A DNA stretch of 64,000 nucleotides. Origin: Rhizobium sp. 11515TR (GTDB lineage Bacteria > Pseudomonadota > Alphaproteobacteria > Rhizobiales > Rhizobiaceae). Positions 35,568 through 44,458 of the stretch are shown here, piece by piece. How positions within the stretch are numbered: the first letter of the stretch is position 1; every line of letters starts with the position of its first letter. The position numbers and the translations under genes are program-made. The notes under the pieces are model-generated. The model was not told the origin of the DNA. It searched no databases and saw only the letters and a program-made list of their open reading frames with translations. The stretch lies in the NCBI RefSeq assembly GCF_002277895.1, contig NZ_CP023000.1, forward strand, positions 186,001 to 250,000, written 5' to 3'.

Positions 35568-36964
35568 GCGGACATCCTTTGCATGTTCGCAGGGCGGGAG
35601 AATGCATAGGTCGCATTCGCCGTCTCCGCGATGAGGTGAAAACTTGTCGAGACGTCGTCGAGCTGAAAATGCGGCTGCAGCCGCACCGTGCAGGCGAACA
35701 TGCCCGGCTTGCCGGGAATTTCATCGACGCTGATGCCGGCCGAGCGCAGCGGGAAGCGCGTGCGCAGCGACAGGTCGGCGTCGTCATTGCCTAGCGTGTA
35801 AGTCGACAGCCAATCGTTCAGCTTGCGTTCGATGGAGGCGCTGTCGGCCAGCTTGCCGATGTCGTCGCGCATGATGACCTTTAGATAATGCGAGAAGCGC
35901 GATGCGCAGAGCACATACTGCAGCATGGCGGCAATGCGGGCATTTTGCCGGGCGTGCTCGCTCGAATAATGCGGTGGCGCGTGCAGAGACTGGTTGGAAT
36001 TGAAGATCGCCGATGAGGAGAGATATGTCGTTGCAATAGGAACGATGCCGAGCTCGCACAACTGCTGCTCCTGTCCACTGGTCAGCCGTATCTCGACGGG
36101 AGCCTGCTGCGACAACCCGTTGCTTTCGATGCCGAGATCATAGGGGGCGAGTTCCTCCGTGCTCAGCATGCCACCATCAATGGCGTCCTGTGTCACGCCG
36201 CGAATATCGGCGAACCAGCCGGTTTCGATGAAATTGCGGATGACGATCATTGCGAAAGCAAAGGCACCATTGCCCCAAACCAAGGTGCTGCCATCGGCTG
36301 CGATGCTTTCGCGAAAGGGAAACTGATCGTCGCGCTCGCGCGAAAACGCCTCATAGGGCGCGCGCATCAGGATCCGTGGAGCGACCAGCCCGAGGAAGCG
36401 GGAGTCCTCTCGTGCGCGAAGCCCATTCCAGCGGATACGCGTGGGATCATAGGCGAGCCAGGAAAAGTCCTGGACGCGATTGAGCTCGTCAAAATCCTGC
36501 AGGCCGATGGCCTGTGGTGCCGCGGCGGCTACGAACGGGCAGAAAGCAGCGGCGGCAGCCATGCCGATCTGCGTGAGCGCGCCAACCGTATCGCCGCCGG
36601 TCTGATCTTGCGGAGAAAGCTCGTAGTCGCCGATCAGCAGGCCGAAGGGCTCTCCCCCGGGCATGCCGAACTCGCGGCTGTAGATCAGCTCGAAGAGATG
36701 GCTCTGGTCGAACTCCGTCGTTCGCTCGAGATGCCGTGTCAGCTGGGCCCAGCTGACACTGAGGATCTTGACCTTCACCTCTTCCGATCGGCCGGTGTGA
36801 CGCATCAGCATGGCAAGCCCGCGCCACCGCGCTTCCATTGCCTGGAAGTCCGGGTGGTGAAGGATGGCATTGACCTGTCTGTTGAGCGCATCGTCGATCA
36901 TGGCGATCACACGATGCACCTGACGCGGCCAGGTTGCTCTCGGTTCCGTCGTTGTCGCGGTCAT
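35564..36964 (-). CDS. tssC40: T6SS sheath-type protein TssC paralogue (TssC40/ImpD)
   Basis: This 466-aa TssC-family protein carries the family blocks (MEARWRGLAMLM, GGEPFGLLIGDYELS and FARYLKV-like FSHYLKVIMRDDIGKL). It is clearly a paralogue of the neighbouring 492-aa TssC. Its N-terminus is shorter and lacks the long acidic leader. Two tssC genes in tandem are known in Agrobacterium imp loci (TssC40 and TssC41). Whether the shorter copy enters the sheath or modulates it is not settled by the sequence. Confidence 0.92.
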   Translation of the reverse strand: MTATTTEPRATWPRQVHRVIAMIDDALNRQVNAILHHPDFQAMEARWRGLAMLMRHTGRSEEVKVKILSVSWAQLTRHLERTTEFDQSHLFELIYSREFGMPGGEPFGLLIGDYELSPQDQTGGDTVGALTQIGMAAAAAFCPFVAAAAPQAIGLQDFDELNRVQDFSWLAYDPTRIRWNGLRAREDSRFLGLVAPRILMRAPYEAFSRERDDQFPFRESIAADGSTLVWGNGAFAFAMIVIRNFIETGWFADIRGVTQDAIDGGMLSTEELAPYDLGIESNGLSQQAPVEIRLTSGQEQQLCELGIVPIATTYLSSSAIFNSNQSLHAPPHYSSEHARQNARIAAMLQYVLCASRFSHYLKVIMRDDIGKLADSASIERKLNDWLSTYTLGNDDADLSLRTRFPLRSAGISVDEIPGKPGMFACTVRLQPHFQLDDVSTSFHLIAETANATYAFSRPANMQRMSA

Positions 36965-37012
36965 GGCGCTGACTGAAGGCGCGCGGCGAGGAAATCGCCG
37001 TGCCGCCCCCTC

Positions 37013-38491
37013 CTAGTTCTTGCTCGGAATGCGCGCGACCATGCGAAGCGACGTGGTCAGCTCTTCCATCTGCAGCCAGGGGCGCATCCAGGCGACCGCA
37101 TTGTAGGAGCCGGGCTTGCCCGGAACTTCCTGGACGGTCACCTTCGCATCGCGCAACGGATATTTGGCGCGCGATTCCTCGCCGGCGTCGTCATTGGCGT
37201 TGACGTAGTTGGCGATCCAGCGGTTGAGCCAGTTTTCGCAGTCCTGTGCTTCCATGAAGGAGCCGATCTTGTCGCGGCCCATAACCTTCAGGTAATGGGC
37301 AAAGCGCGAGGTAGCCATCATGTAGGGCAGGCGCGCCGAAACTGCGGCATTTGCCGTTGCTTCAGGCTTGTCGTAAACCTTTGGCTTATGCGTCGTCTGC
37401 GCGCCGAAGAACACGGCGTAATCGGTGTTTTTGTAGTGGCAGAGCGGCAGGAAGCCCAGTTTGCCGAGCTCGGCGTCGCGACGGTCGGTGATGCCTACTT
37501 CGGTCGGGCACTTGAGATCGAGGTCGCCATCGTCACTCGAGAAGATGTGCATCGGCAGGTTTTCAACCTTGCCGCCATTTTCCGCGCCGCGAATTGCTGT
37601 GCACCAGCCGCTCTGGGCAAAGGCGTCCGTCAGCCGCGTTCCCATCACGTAGGCTGCATTCATCCAGCAGTAGGAATTGTGCTCGAGTTCGCCGGTCTTC
37701 GAATGATCGGTTTCATCGAAAGCGAAGTCATCGATCGGATTGGTCTTCGGGCCATAGGGCATGCGGGCAAGCACGCGGGGAAGGGCGAGTGTCACGAAGC
37801 GCGAATCCTCGCTCTCGCGCAGGCTGCGCCATTTCGCATATTCGACGGTTTCGAAGATCTTTTCCAGGTCGCGCGGACGGGCGAGTTCGCGATAGTCATC
37901 GAAGCCGAACATGCGCGGGCTTGCGGCCGAAATGAACGGCGCGAAAGCGGCGGCTGCGATCGATGAAATCGCCTGCAGCGTCTGCACGTCATCGAAGGAA
38001 TTGTCGAATTCGTAATCGCCGATCAGGGCGCCCATGGGCTCGCCGCCCGGCGTGCCGAATTCGTCTTCGTAGATCGACTTGAAGAGCCGCGACTGGTCGA
38101 ACTCCACTGCCTTTGCGAGATCCTTGGAAACGTCGCGCTTGGAGGCGTTCAGGACACGGATCTTCAGGTTGACGCTCGTCTCGCTGTTTTTGACGAGATA
38201 TTGCAGGCCGCGCCAGCTGCCTTCCAGCTTGGTGAATTCAGGCGACTGCATGATCGCGGCAAGCTGACGGGAGATTTTCCGGTCGAGCTCGGCAATGGCC
38301 TTGTTGAGCGTGACCGTCAGGTTGCGGTCATAGGTGACGGTGCCCTTGAGTGCCTGATCGGTCAGCGTCCTTAGGAGATCTTGGGCACGATCGGGCTCGG
38401 TCTGCCTGGTGGCGGCCACGATCTGCGACAGCAGATTTTCCTCGGGCGCAAACTCGGCCTCTTTGGTCTTCAATTGGCTTTCAGCGCTCAT
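37013..38491 (-). CDS. tssC41: T6SS contractile sheath large subunit TssC (TssC41/ImpC)
   Basis: From the ATG at 38491 the protein has 492 aa. A ribosome site AAGGA stands eight bases upstream on the minus strand. Family blocks include LEGSWRGLQYLVKNSET, GGEPMGALIGDYEF and FAHYLKVMGRDKIGSFM. It pairs with TssB to form the contractile sheath that propels the Hcp tube. The frame is open 45 bases further upstream but without homology. Confidence 0.95.
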   Translation of the reverse strand: MSAESQLKTKEAEFAPEENLLSQIVAATRQTEPDRAQDLLRTLTDQALKGTVTYDRNLTVTLNKAIAELDRKISRQLAAIMQSPEFTKLEGSWRGLQYLVKNSETSVNLKIRVLNASKRDVSKDLAKAVEFDQSRLFKSIYEDEFGTPGGEPMGALIGDYEFDNSFDDVQTLQAISSIAAAAFAPFISAASPRMFGFDDYRELARPRDLEKIFETVEYAKWRSLRESEDSRFVTLALPRVLARMPYGPKTNPIDDFAFDETDHSKTGELEHNSYCWMNAAYVMGTRLTDAFAQSGWCTAIRGAENGGKVENLPMHIFSSDDGDLDLKCPTEVGITDRRDAELGKLGFLPLCHYKNTDYAVFFGAQTTHKPKVYDKPEATANAAVSARLPYMMATSRFAHYLKVMGRDKIGSFMEAQDCENWLNRWIANYVNANDDAGEESRAKYPLRDAKVTVQEVPGKPGSYNAVAWMRPWLQMEELTTSLRMVARIPSKN

Positions 38492-38569
38492 TTTTCGATC
38501 CTTGCGGAAATGCGGGCGATATCGATGCAGCTTCAAATCCGTCGCTATCGGCCGCGTGAAACGGAACTG

Positions 38570-38593
38570 GGCGATCGGCTTTGGCTGATCGCC
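38570..38593. promoter_or_regulatory. Intercistronic hairpin between tssB and tssC41
   Basis: GGCGATC (38570-38576) and GATCGCC (38587-38593) form a seven-base-pair stem with a ten-base loop in the only sizeable gap (110 bases) between the sheath genes. It may protect or process the highly expressed sheath mRNA. No T-run follows on either strand. Confidence 0.4.
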
Positions 38594-38601
38594 GACGACG
38601 A

Positions 38602-39114
38602 TCAGCTTGCGGCAGGCTTTTCGGCCAATCCGAGCTCGGACATCAGCTTGGAAAGATCAGCCTTGTTCTGGAGGACGTCTTCCAGCAGCCGCTCCAGCTC
38701 TTCGGAACGGTCGGCCTTGCTCATGAGGTCGCGAAGCTGGTTGCGCGCATCGAGAAGCGCCTTGAGCGCCGGGACCTGACTGACGATGGAACCCGGCTCG
38801 AAATCCCGCATGCTTTCGAATTTCAGCGAGACGGGAAGCTGCGAGCCATCGCCCTCGAGCGTGTTTTCGACCGAGATGTTCAGGCCCGGCGTCATGCGGC
38901 GCATCACGTCGTCGAAATTGTCACGGTCGATCTGCACGAACTTGCGCTCGCCGAACGGTTTCAGCGGTTGTGTCGGGTTGCCCGAGAAATCGCCGAGAAC
39001 GCCGACGACGAACGGCAATTCCTTCACGACCATTGCGCCTTCAGTTTCCACTTCGTACTTGATGTGGACCCTGGGCTTGCGCACTCGCTCCAGCTTTTCG
39101 TGAACACTCGCCAT
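38602..39114 (-). CDS. tssB: T6SS contractile sheath small subunit TssB (ImpB)
   Basis: The 170-aa product has the TssB signature: an N-terminal RVHIKYEVETEGA strand, LPFVVGVLGDFSGNP, and a helical C-terminus with ALLDARNQLRDLMSKADRS. It heterodimerises with TssC. The ATG at 39114 has AAGGAG eight bases upstream on the minus strand. It is the second gene of the structural operon, about 105 bases after tssA. Confidence 0.96.
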   Translation of the reverse strand: MASVHEKLERVRKPRVHIKYEVETEGAMVVKELPFVVGVLGDFSGNPTQPLKPFGERKFVQIDRDNFDDVMRRMTPGLNISVENTLEGDGSQLPVSLKFESMRDFEPGSIVSQVPALKALLDARNQLRDLMSKADRSEELERLLEDVLQNKADLSKLMSELGLAEKPAAS

Positions 39115-39219
39115 AAAATTTCTCCTTCAATGCCAGCGGCAAATTCGCTCTTCACATGTGGCGCAACTCAACTTTGGAAAGGGCCGGTTGCAAAAAGTTC
39201 GAAAGATCGGTTGTATTTC

Positions 39220-40269
39220 TCACCCGCTCTTGTTCGATTTCAGCTGAATGCCGGCCGCCGTCAGCACGGCATTGCGGGCCTGCTGTTCCGGCAGCAATTC
39301 GGCCAGTAGTTCTGAAAAATCCATGCGTCCGCGCCTGACCATCGTCTCGATCGACATCGAGATCGGGGAGTGCGGTTCGGTGCGGCGGAAATAACGCGCG
39401 ACGGCAAGCAACAGCTCGAAGGCTTCCTCGCGCGAGCCGATCTGTTCAGCGCTCAAGGGCCGGGGCCGGCCTTGTGTCTGTTCGCCTGCGCCTTCCTGCT
39501 GTTGGGGCTCCGCCACGGTCTCGATCGTCGGCGATTCGATGCCGGCAAGAGCGCGCAGCGCCAAAGCGGCCTCCTGCAGGACGTTGTGCGTATTGGAACT
39601 CGGCGGCGCCATCGGCCCGCAGCGTTCGTTCAGAATGGACACGAGCCGATCAAAAGCAGCAAGGCAACCAATGACCATTTCGAGATGCGAGCTCATCGCG
39701 ACCGTCCCGGCTTCCAGGGCCGCCTGACTTAGCTCGTCACGCCGTTTCACCTCGTTGGGACGTTGCGACAACTGAAAATCCCAGAGAGAAAACTGGCCGA
39801 ATTTCGCGCCCGGAACGAGTGGCGACAGCCTGATCGCCTGGATGATGGTTCCCTCGCCGCCGATGCCATTGAGACCCGAAAGCGGCGCAAGGCGCTCTTC
39901 GATATCGTCAGCGCCGACGGAATGAAATTTCTCCCAATGCTTGTCCAAAAGCGACGCGATTGCATGGTAGGCATCCCGCAACCCCTCGAAACCGCGCAGA
40001 CGTAATTCCGCCTCAGCCAACCATGCTAATACTTCGAGATCCTTACTTTTCGAAGAAATGATTTGCAATCCAAGATTGCTGACATCTGTCCAAAGAGGAG
40101 AAAGGCTAATATTTTCGCCTGGGGATATACCTCGTTCTGCAGCGCGAGCCTGGTTTCTTGCGTCCTTTATTCTATAGTATATTTCGCGCGTAGACGTATT
40201 GTTGCGAATATTTTCTCCGCAAGGCGCGTTTTCTTCAAATGGATTTTCTATGTCGCGAACGTTCAGCAG
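39220..40269 (-). CDS. tssA: T6SS baseplate/cap protein TssA (ImpA), apparent CTG start
   Basis: Family sequence begins well upstream of any standard start. The minus-strand frame from 40284 encodes an ImpA_N domain (PFEENAPCGENIRNN, YYRIKDARNQARAAERG, SPLWTDVSNLGLQI). It then continues in the same frame as the part that a TTG at 40068 would start (EVLAWLAEAELRLRGFEGL and on to the TssA C-terminal domain). Between the upstream stop (40287-40285) and that TTG no ATG, GTG or TTG exists in frame. A CTG at 40269-40267 has GGAG eight bases upstream and gives 349 aa, the normal length; a second CTG follows directly. I therefore call a CTG start. TssA nucleates sheath and tube assembly. It is first in the structural operon. 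Confidence 0.85.
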   Translation of the reverse strand: MLNVRDIENPFEENAPCGENIRNNTSTREIYYRIKDARNQARAAERGISPGENISLSPLWTDVSNLGLQIISSKSKDLEVLAWLAEAELRLRGFEGLRDAYHAIASLLDKHWEKFHSVGADDIEERLAPLSGLNGIGGEGTIIQAIRLSPLVPGAKFGQFSLWDFQLSQRPNEVKRRDELSQAALEAGTVAMSSHLEMVIGCLAAFDRLVSILNERCGPMAPPSSNTHNVLQEAALALRALAGIESPTIETVAEPQQQEGAGEQTQGRPRPLSAEQIGSREEAFELLLAVARYFRRTEPHSPISMSIETMVRRGRMDFSELLAELLPEQQARNAVLTAAGIQLKSNKSG

Positions 40270-40496
40270 GGAATTAACTCCATATCATGAACTACATCGT
40301 TAGAGGGCGTGATAGTTAGATCGATATATTCCTTTGTCAACCATGTCTATTCTGCAACAGATTTATGACGATTCCATTTTTTGACCACATGAAAAAATTT
40401 TTGTAGTCCATCTGGACGTGTGGGAATAACCGCCCTAGTTGTTGCCGCGATTTGGAGGGTGCAATTGAAATGAAACCACAAGGAGGAAACTTCTAG
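40270..40496. promoter_or_regulatory. Divergent control region between tssA and clpV
   Basis: These 227 bases are clearly AT-richer than the genes on either side and must hold the promoters for both halves of the T6SS locus. On the + strand TTGACC (40381-40386) lies 17 bases before TAGTCC (40404-40409), a weak promoter candidate that overlaps a GTCC-ATCT-GGAC palindrome. No sigma-54 (GG-N10-GC with TGGC/TTGC) element is visible. The Agrobacterium locus is controlled by ChvG/ChvI-ExoR; I cannot confirm a ChvI site here. Confidence 0.45.
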
Positions 40497-43244
40497 GTGT
40501 CGAGTATCGATCTCAATCGTCTGATCAGAACGCTTGAGCCCGCATTGCGCGTCGGTCTCGAGGCTGCGGCATCGCTTGCAGCACGTGATCGACATGTAAA
40601 TGTCGATGTCGCACATTGGATACTATCATTGCTGGATGTATCTGAAGTTTGCTCTTTGTTTGAAGAACTTAGCGTTCCCCCTGCGGTGCTCCGCACTGAG
40701 CTTGATAGCGCCATCGCCGAATTGCCGAGAGGCGACGGTGCCACGCTGGTACTCTCTCAAAATTTGCTCGCTCTGATGCGCGAGGCATGGCTTGTTGCGT
40801 CGCTTCAATGTGGGCGAGGCAGCATCGCGCTCGCCGATCTTCTGACTGCGCTGACGGATGATCAGTCGCTGCGCATCATGGCTCGGGGCATGGCGCCCTC
40901 GCTGCGCAACGTTGATCGCACAACGCTCGAAAAAAAGTTGAATGCGGTTTCCCTTCCGAACGGCGCATCCTCGCCGTCACAGACTTCCGAAGCCGTTGCC
41001 GCTGCCGGTGAGAATGAATTCCTGCGCCTGTACACGCGGGACATGACGGCGGATGCAAGGCTCGGTCGTGTTGATCCGGTCATCGGTCGTGATCGTGAGC
41101 TGCGCCAGGTCATCGATATCCTCATGCGCCGCCGTCAGAACAATCCGATGCTGGTCGGCGAGGCAGGTGTCGGCAAGACTGCCGTTGCCGAGGCGCTGGC
41201 ACTGGAGATCGCCGCCGGCAACGTGCCGGATATGCTGAAGCCGGTGCGGATTCTCCTTCTGGATCTCAGCCTGCTGCAGGCTGGCGCCGGCGTGAAAGGC
41301 GAATTCGAGCGTCGCTTGCACGGCGTTGTCGCGGCCGTGCGTGCTTCAGTGGAACCGATCATCCTGTTTATCGACGAGGCGCACGGCCTGATCGGTGCCG
41401 GCGGACAGGCCGGGCAGGGCGACGCCGCCAATATTTTGAAGCCGGCGCTGGCGCGCGGTGAGCTCAGGACAATCGCCGCGACAACCTGGAGCGAATACAA
41501 ACGCTACATCGAGAAAGATGCGGCGCTGACCCGACGCTTCCAGGTCGTTCAGGTGCTTGAGCCCGACGAAGAAACGGCAATCCGCATGTTGCGCGGGGTG
41601 GTTGGCAGCTTCAAGGCCCATCACAAGGTGCGCATTCGCGATGAGGCGCTGGCGGCCGCCGTTCGTCTTTCGGCGCGCTATATTCCTGCGCGGCAACTGC
41701 CCGACAAGGCGATCAGCCTCATCGATACCGCAGCAGCCGCTGTTTCTCTGGCGCGCCAGACCATTCCCGAAGCGCTGAAGGGATTACGCAACGAGCAGGA
41801 GATGCTGGCGGTCGAAGCCGCCGCACTTTCCGCCGAGCCGCCAACATCGGATATTATCGCGCGCCTTGCCGTCATCGAGCGTGAAAAGCGCGAAGTGGCA
41901 AGCGAGATCGAGCGGTTACAAGCCAAGCTTGATGCTGAAATCAAGCTGTCGGGTGAGGCGGATCGTATCGAAGCCGCGCTTGCCGATCCCAATGCTCCGC
42001 AAGCCGAAGATGGCGTTCGCCCGCGCGGCGACAATGTCGCTCTCTTCCAGCCCAATGGCTCATCCGTCGACGTTGCTCGAGCAGCCCTCGTGCAGGCCGA
42101 GCGCAACCTTGCCGACGTTGCCGGAGAAACCCCTCTGGTGCCCCGTGTGGTCGACAAGGAAGTGATCGCCGGAATCGTCGCACGCTGGACCGGCATTCCC
42201 GTCGGCAAACTGCTGTCCGATCAGGTCGAGACCGTCAAGACGCTCGATGCAAGGCTGAAGGAGCGCGTGCTCGGACAGGATAATGCAATTGCGCGGATTT
42301 CGGCCGCGATGCGGTCCGCACGCGCTGGTCTTTCCGATCCGCGCCGCCCGCCTGCCGTCTTCCTGCTCGTCGGCATGTCGGGAACCGGCAAAACCGAGAC
42401 CGCGCTTTCGCTGGCCGATCTTCTTTATGGCGGCAGCCAGTATCTGACGACCATCAACATGTCGGAGTTCAAGGAGGAGCACAAGGTTTCGCTGTTGCTC
42501 GGATCGCCGCCCGGCTATGTCGGCTATGGCGAGGGCGGCGTGTTGACCGAGGCCGTCCGCCGTCGCCCTTATGGCGTTCTTCTGCTGGATGAGATCGACA
42601 AGGCGCATCCGGGCGTCCAGGAAGTGTTTTACCAGGTTTTCGACAAGGGAACGCTGCGCGACGGCGAAGGCCGCGACATCGATTTCAAGAACACCACTAT
42701 CGTAATGACCGCCAATACCGGCTCGGAACTCCTGGCGGCCCTGGCGGCCGATCCGGAAACCATGCCTGATGGCGAGGCGCTGGAAGCACTGCTGCTTCCC
42801 GAATTGCAGAAGCACTTCAAGCCCGCCTTTGTCGGCCGAACGACCGTTCTGCCCTTCATGCCCTTGAATGGCGAGACGCTGAGCGGGATCGTCGACATTC
42901 AGATCGGCCGCATCCGTGATCGCGTCGCCGCCTCATATGGCACGAGCGTTTCGCTTGCTCCGGAAGCCCGCGAGGCGCTGGTCGGCCGCGCCAAGGCGAG
43001 CGAGATGGGCGCGCGTGCCATCGAAACGATGATCGGCCGCGATCTTCTGCCAGAGCTTTCGACCTTTTTCCTCGATGCGGTTGCGACGGGACGCAAGGTT
43101 GGCGGCATCACCATCAGCTTTCACGATCACCGCTTTCTCATCGAGGAGAATCCGGTGGGCGATCATGAATTCGCTGGCCCCGAGGAAGGCGGCACGGCGA
43201 ATAAAGCAGCCCCGGACGAACACAGCGCCCGGATGCGGCATTAG
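40497..43244 (+). CDS. clpV: T6SS ATPase ClpV (TssH)
   Basis: The 915-aa AAA+ protein has an N-terminal domain (about residues 1-160), a first ATPase domain with Walker A GEAGVGKT (221-228), a coiled-coil middle region rich in Glu and Lys (about 430-500) and a second ATPase domain with Walker A GMSGTGKT (626-633) and DEIDKAHPGVQEVF. It disassembles contracted TssB/TssC sheaths for reuse. The start is a GTG at 40497 with a strong AGGAGG at 40481-40486. It is the first gene of the rightward T6SS operon. The last 25 residues are acidic and not conserved-looking. Confidence 0.96.
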   Translation: MSSIDLNRLIRTLEPALRVGLEAAASLAARDRHVNVDVAHWILSLLDVSEVCSLFEELSVPPAVLRTELDSAIAELPRGDGATLVLSQNLLALMREAWLVASLQCGRGSIALADLLTALTDDQSLRIMARGMAPSLRNVDRTTLEKKLNAVSLPNGASSPSQTSEAVAAAGENEFLRLYTRDMTADARLGRVDPVIGRDRELRQVIDILMRRRQNNPMLVGEAGVGKTAVAEALALEIAAGNVPDMLKPVRILLLDLSLLQAGAGVKGEFERRLHGVVAAVRASVEPIILFIDEAHGLIGAGGQAGQGDAANILKPALARGELRTIAATTWSEYKRYIEKDAALTRRFQVVQVLEPDEETAIRMLRGVVGSFKAHHKVRIRDEALAAAVRLSARYIPARQLPDKAISLIDTAAAAVSLARQTIPEALKGLRNEQEMLAVEAAALSAEPPTSDIIARLAVIEREKREVASEIERLQAKLDAEIKLSGEADRIEAALADPNAPQAEDGVRPRGDNVALFQPNGSSVDVARAALVQAERNLADVAGETPLVPRVVDKEVIAGIVARWTGIPVGKLLSDQVETVKTLDARLKERVLGQDNAIARISAAMRSARAGLSDPRRPPAVFLLVGMSGTGKTETALSLADLLYGGSQYLTTINMSEFKEEHKVSLLLGSPPGYVGYGEGGVLTEAVRRRPYGVLLLDEIDKAHPGVQEVFYQVFDKGTLRDGEGRDIDFKNTTIVMTANTGSELLAALAADPETMPDGEALEALLLPELQKHFKPAFVGRTTVLPFMPLNGETLSGIVDIQIGRIRDRVAASYGTSVSLAPEAREALVGRAKASEMGARAIETMIGRDLLPELSTFFLDAVATGRKVGGITISFHDHRFLIEENPVGDHEFAGPEEGGTANKAAPDEHSARMRH

Positions 43245-43259
43245 ACGGAAGGGTAACCC

Positions 43260-43279
43260 CGCCCTGCAGCGACAGGGCG
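43260..43279 (+). promoter_or_regulatory. Hairpin between clpV and hcp
   Basis: CGCCCTG (43260-43266) and CAGGGCG (43273-43279) form a seven-base-pair stem with a six-base loop, 30 bases before the hcp start. With the hairpin after hcp it brackets the hcp message, which suggests processing and protection of a short abundant hcp mRNA. Confidence 0.45.
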
Positions 43280-43309
43280 AATTCAAATCTCAACAGGAGA
43301 GTTCAGAGC

Positions 43310-43786
43310 ATGCCGATTTATCTGCAGATCGACGGAATTCAGGGCGATGCGACCCACGAGCAGCACAAGAAGTGGATGGACATCGAAGTCATCCACTGGA
43401 ATGTTTCGCGTAACATGAAGACGTCAGCCGGTTCGGCTGCGAACCGCGAAGCTTCCGAGCCGACCGTTTCGGAAGTTATCCTGACCAAGGTCAGCGATTC
43501 CTCGTCGACGAAGCTGTTCCAGGAAGCATGCTCGGGCCGCACCGGCAAGCAGGCCGTGATCCATCTGGTAACGACCGGCAACCCGGGCGATACCTACATC
43601 GAGTACACGCTCACCAACACGCTGATCGCCAGCTACTCGGTCGATTCCAACGGCGACCGCCCGGTCGAAACGATCAAGCTCAACTTCACCAAGATGGAAG
43701 TGAAGTACACGCCTTACGACGACTCGCAGACCCCGCAGTCGCCGATGATCGCGTCTTACGACCTGGCAACGACAAAGGCTGCCTAA
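43310..43786 (+). CDS. hcp: T6SS tube protein Hcp (TssD)
   Basis: The 158-aa product is Hcp, whose hexameric rings stack into the inner tube. Family features include MPIYLQIDGIQGDAT at the start, the SRNMKTSAGSAANREASEPTVSE-like loop region and the end YDSQTPQ-like segment DDSQTPQSPMIASYDL. It has AGGAGA 8-13 bases before the ATG. It carries no C-terminal effector extension. The codon use is strongly biased toward C-ending codons, in keeping with high expression. Confidence 0.96.
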   Translation: MPIYLQIDGIQGDATHEQHKKWMDIEVIHWNVSRNMKTSAGSAANREASEPTVSEVILTKVSDSSSTKLFQEACSGRTGKQAVIHLVTTGNPGDTYIEYTLTNTLIASYSVDSNGDRPVETIKLNFTKMEVKYTPYDDSQTPQSPMIASYDLATTKAA

Positions 43787-43798
43787 CATTAGCATCGC

Positions 43799-43830
43799 AT
43801 TCCGGCGCGTTGGCATCAGCGCGCCGGAAT
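43799..43830 (+). terminator. Strong hairpin after hcp (attenuator or mRNA-end hairpin)
   Basis: ATTCCGGCGCG (43799-43809) and CGCGCCGGAAT (43820-43830) form a perfect 11-base-pair stem with a ten-base loop, 12 bases after the hcp stop. No T-run follows, so it is more likely a partial terminator or a 3'-end stabiliser that lets a fraction of transcripts continue to vgrG. Confidence 0.55.
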
Positions 43831-43903
43831 CGTGTCCGGTGCCAAATCGCTGCGGTGGCCGCGATTGTCATGTGCCGGCAAACGCTCATTAATCGAGGTC
43901 GCC

Positions 43904-44452
43904 ATGGTAGATTTTTCAGTTTCGTCGCCGGCGCTGCAAATGGAGCCGGTCAAGCAGGCCGATCTTCCGCCCGTCCGCCGTGCAGGCCGCGGCCCATCCT
44001 ATGATTATTTTTCCTATCAGAGCGGTCCGCGCGAATTCGCGGTACGCGGCCAGGTCATGGGTGCCGCCGCATCGCTTTTCCGGATGTTTTCCGAAAAAGC
44101 CAACGAGATGTCGCTCACGCATTGGCTCCAGAGATGGCTGCGCAACAATGAAGCGCACATCATCCGCGAAATGGATACCAACCATCATTCGGTGTTCGTT
44201 GCGCAATTCAATTATTCCGTCAGCGATGGCGAAACACGGGTCCTGATGGCGCGCGGCGCATATCTGCTTGGCACGGTGCCGAAGCGTGCAGATATCGGTA
44301 AGATCCTGACGCCGCAGGTGCTTTACGGCCCGGGCATGCACGAGACGCTGCCGAACGGCACCCTGTTCCAAATCGTCTATCTCGTTGGCGGTCGCAAACA
44401 GCAGATCGGCAGCGCCGGCACTGTAGGCTCGGCAAGCTCACTCGTAGGATAA
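43904..44452 (+). CDS. Unrecognised 182-aa protein between hcp and vgrG
   Basis: I do not recognise a family. The ATG at 43904 has GAGG at 43895-43898, and the stop lies six bases before vgrG. The product has no signal peptide. Its middle (about residues 35-160) is well structured-looking, with SYDYFSYQSGPREFAVRG, LTHWLQRWLRNNEAHIIREM and HSVFVAQFNYSVSDGETRVL, then a short Gly/Ser-rich tail (GSAGTVGSASSLVG). In A. tumefaciens this slot between hcp and vgrG holds an amidase effector/immunity pair; this protein resembles neither as far as I can judge. It could be a VgrG or Hcp loading factor, a small effector without a visible toxin motif, or an adaptor. Confidence 0.8.
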   Translation: MVDFSVSSPALQMEPVKQADLPPVRRAGRGPSYDYFSYQSGPREFAVRGQVMGAAASLFRMFSEKANEMSLTHWLQRWLRNNEAHIIREMDTNHHSVFVAQFNYSVSDGETRVLMARGAYLLGTVPKRADIGKILTPQVLYGPGMHETLPNGTLFQIVYLVGGRKQQIGSAGTVGSASSLVG

Positions 44453-44458
44453 GCGCAG

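Noticed and set aside
40270..40496. ChvI or sigma-54 control site for the T6SS promoters
   Set aside because: No clear match to a sigma-54 element, and I cannot recall the ChvI consensus well enough to claim one here.
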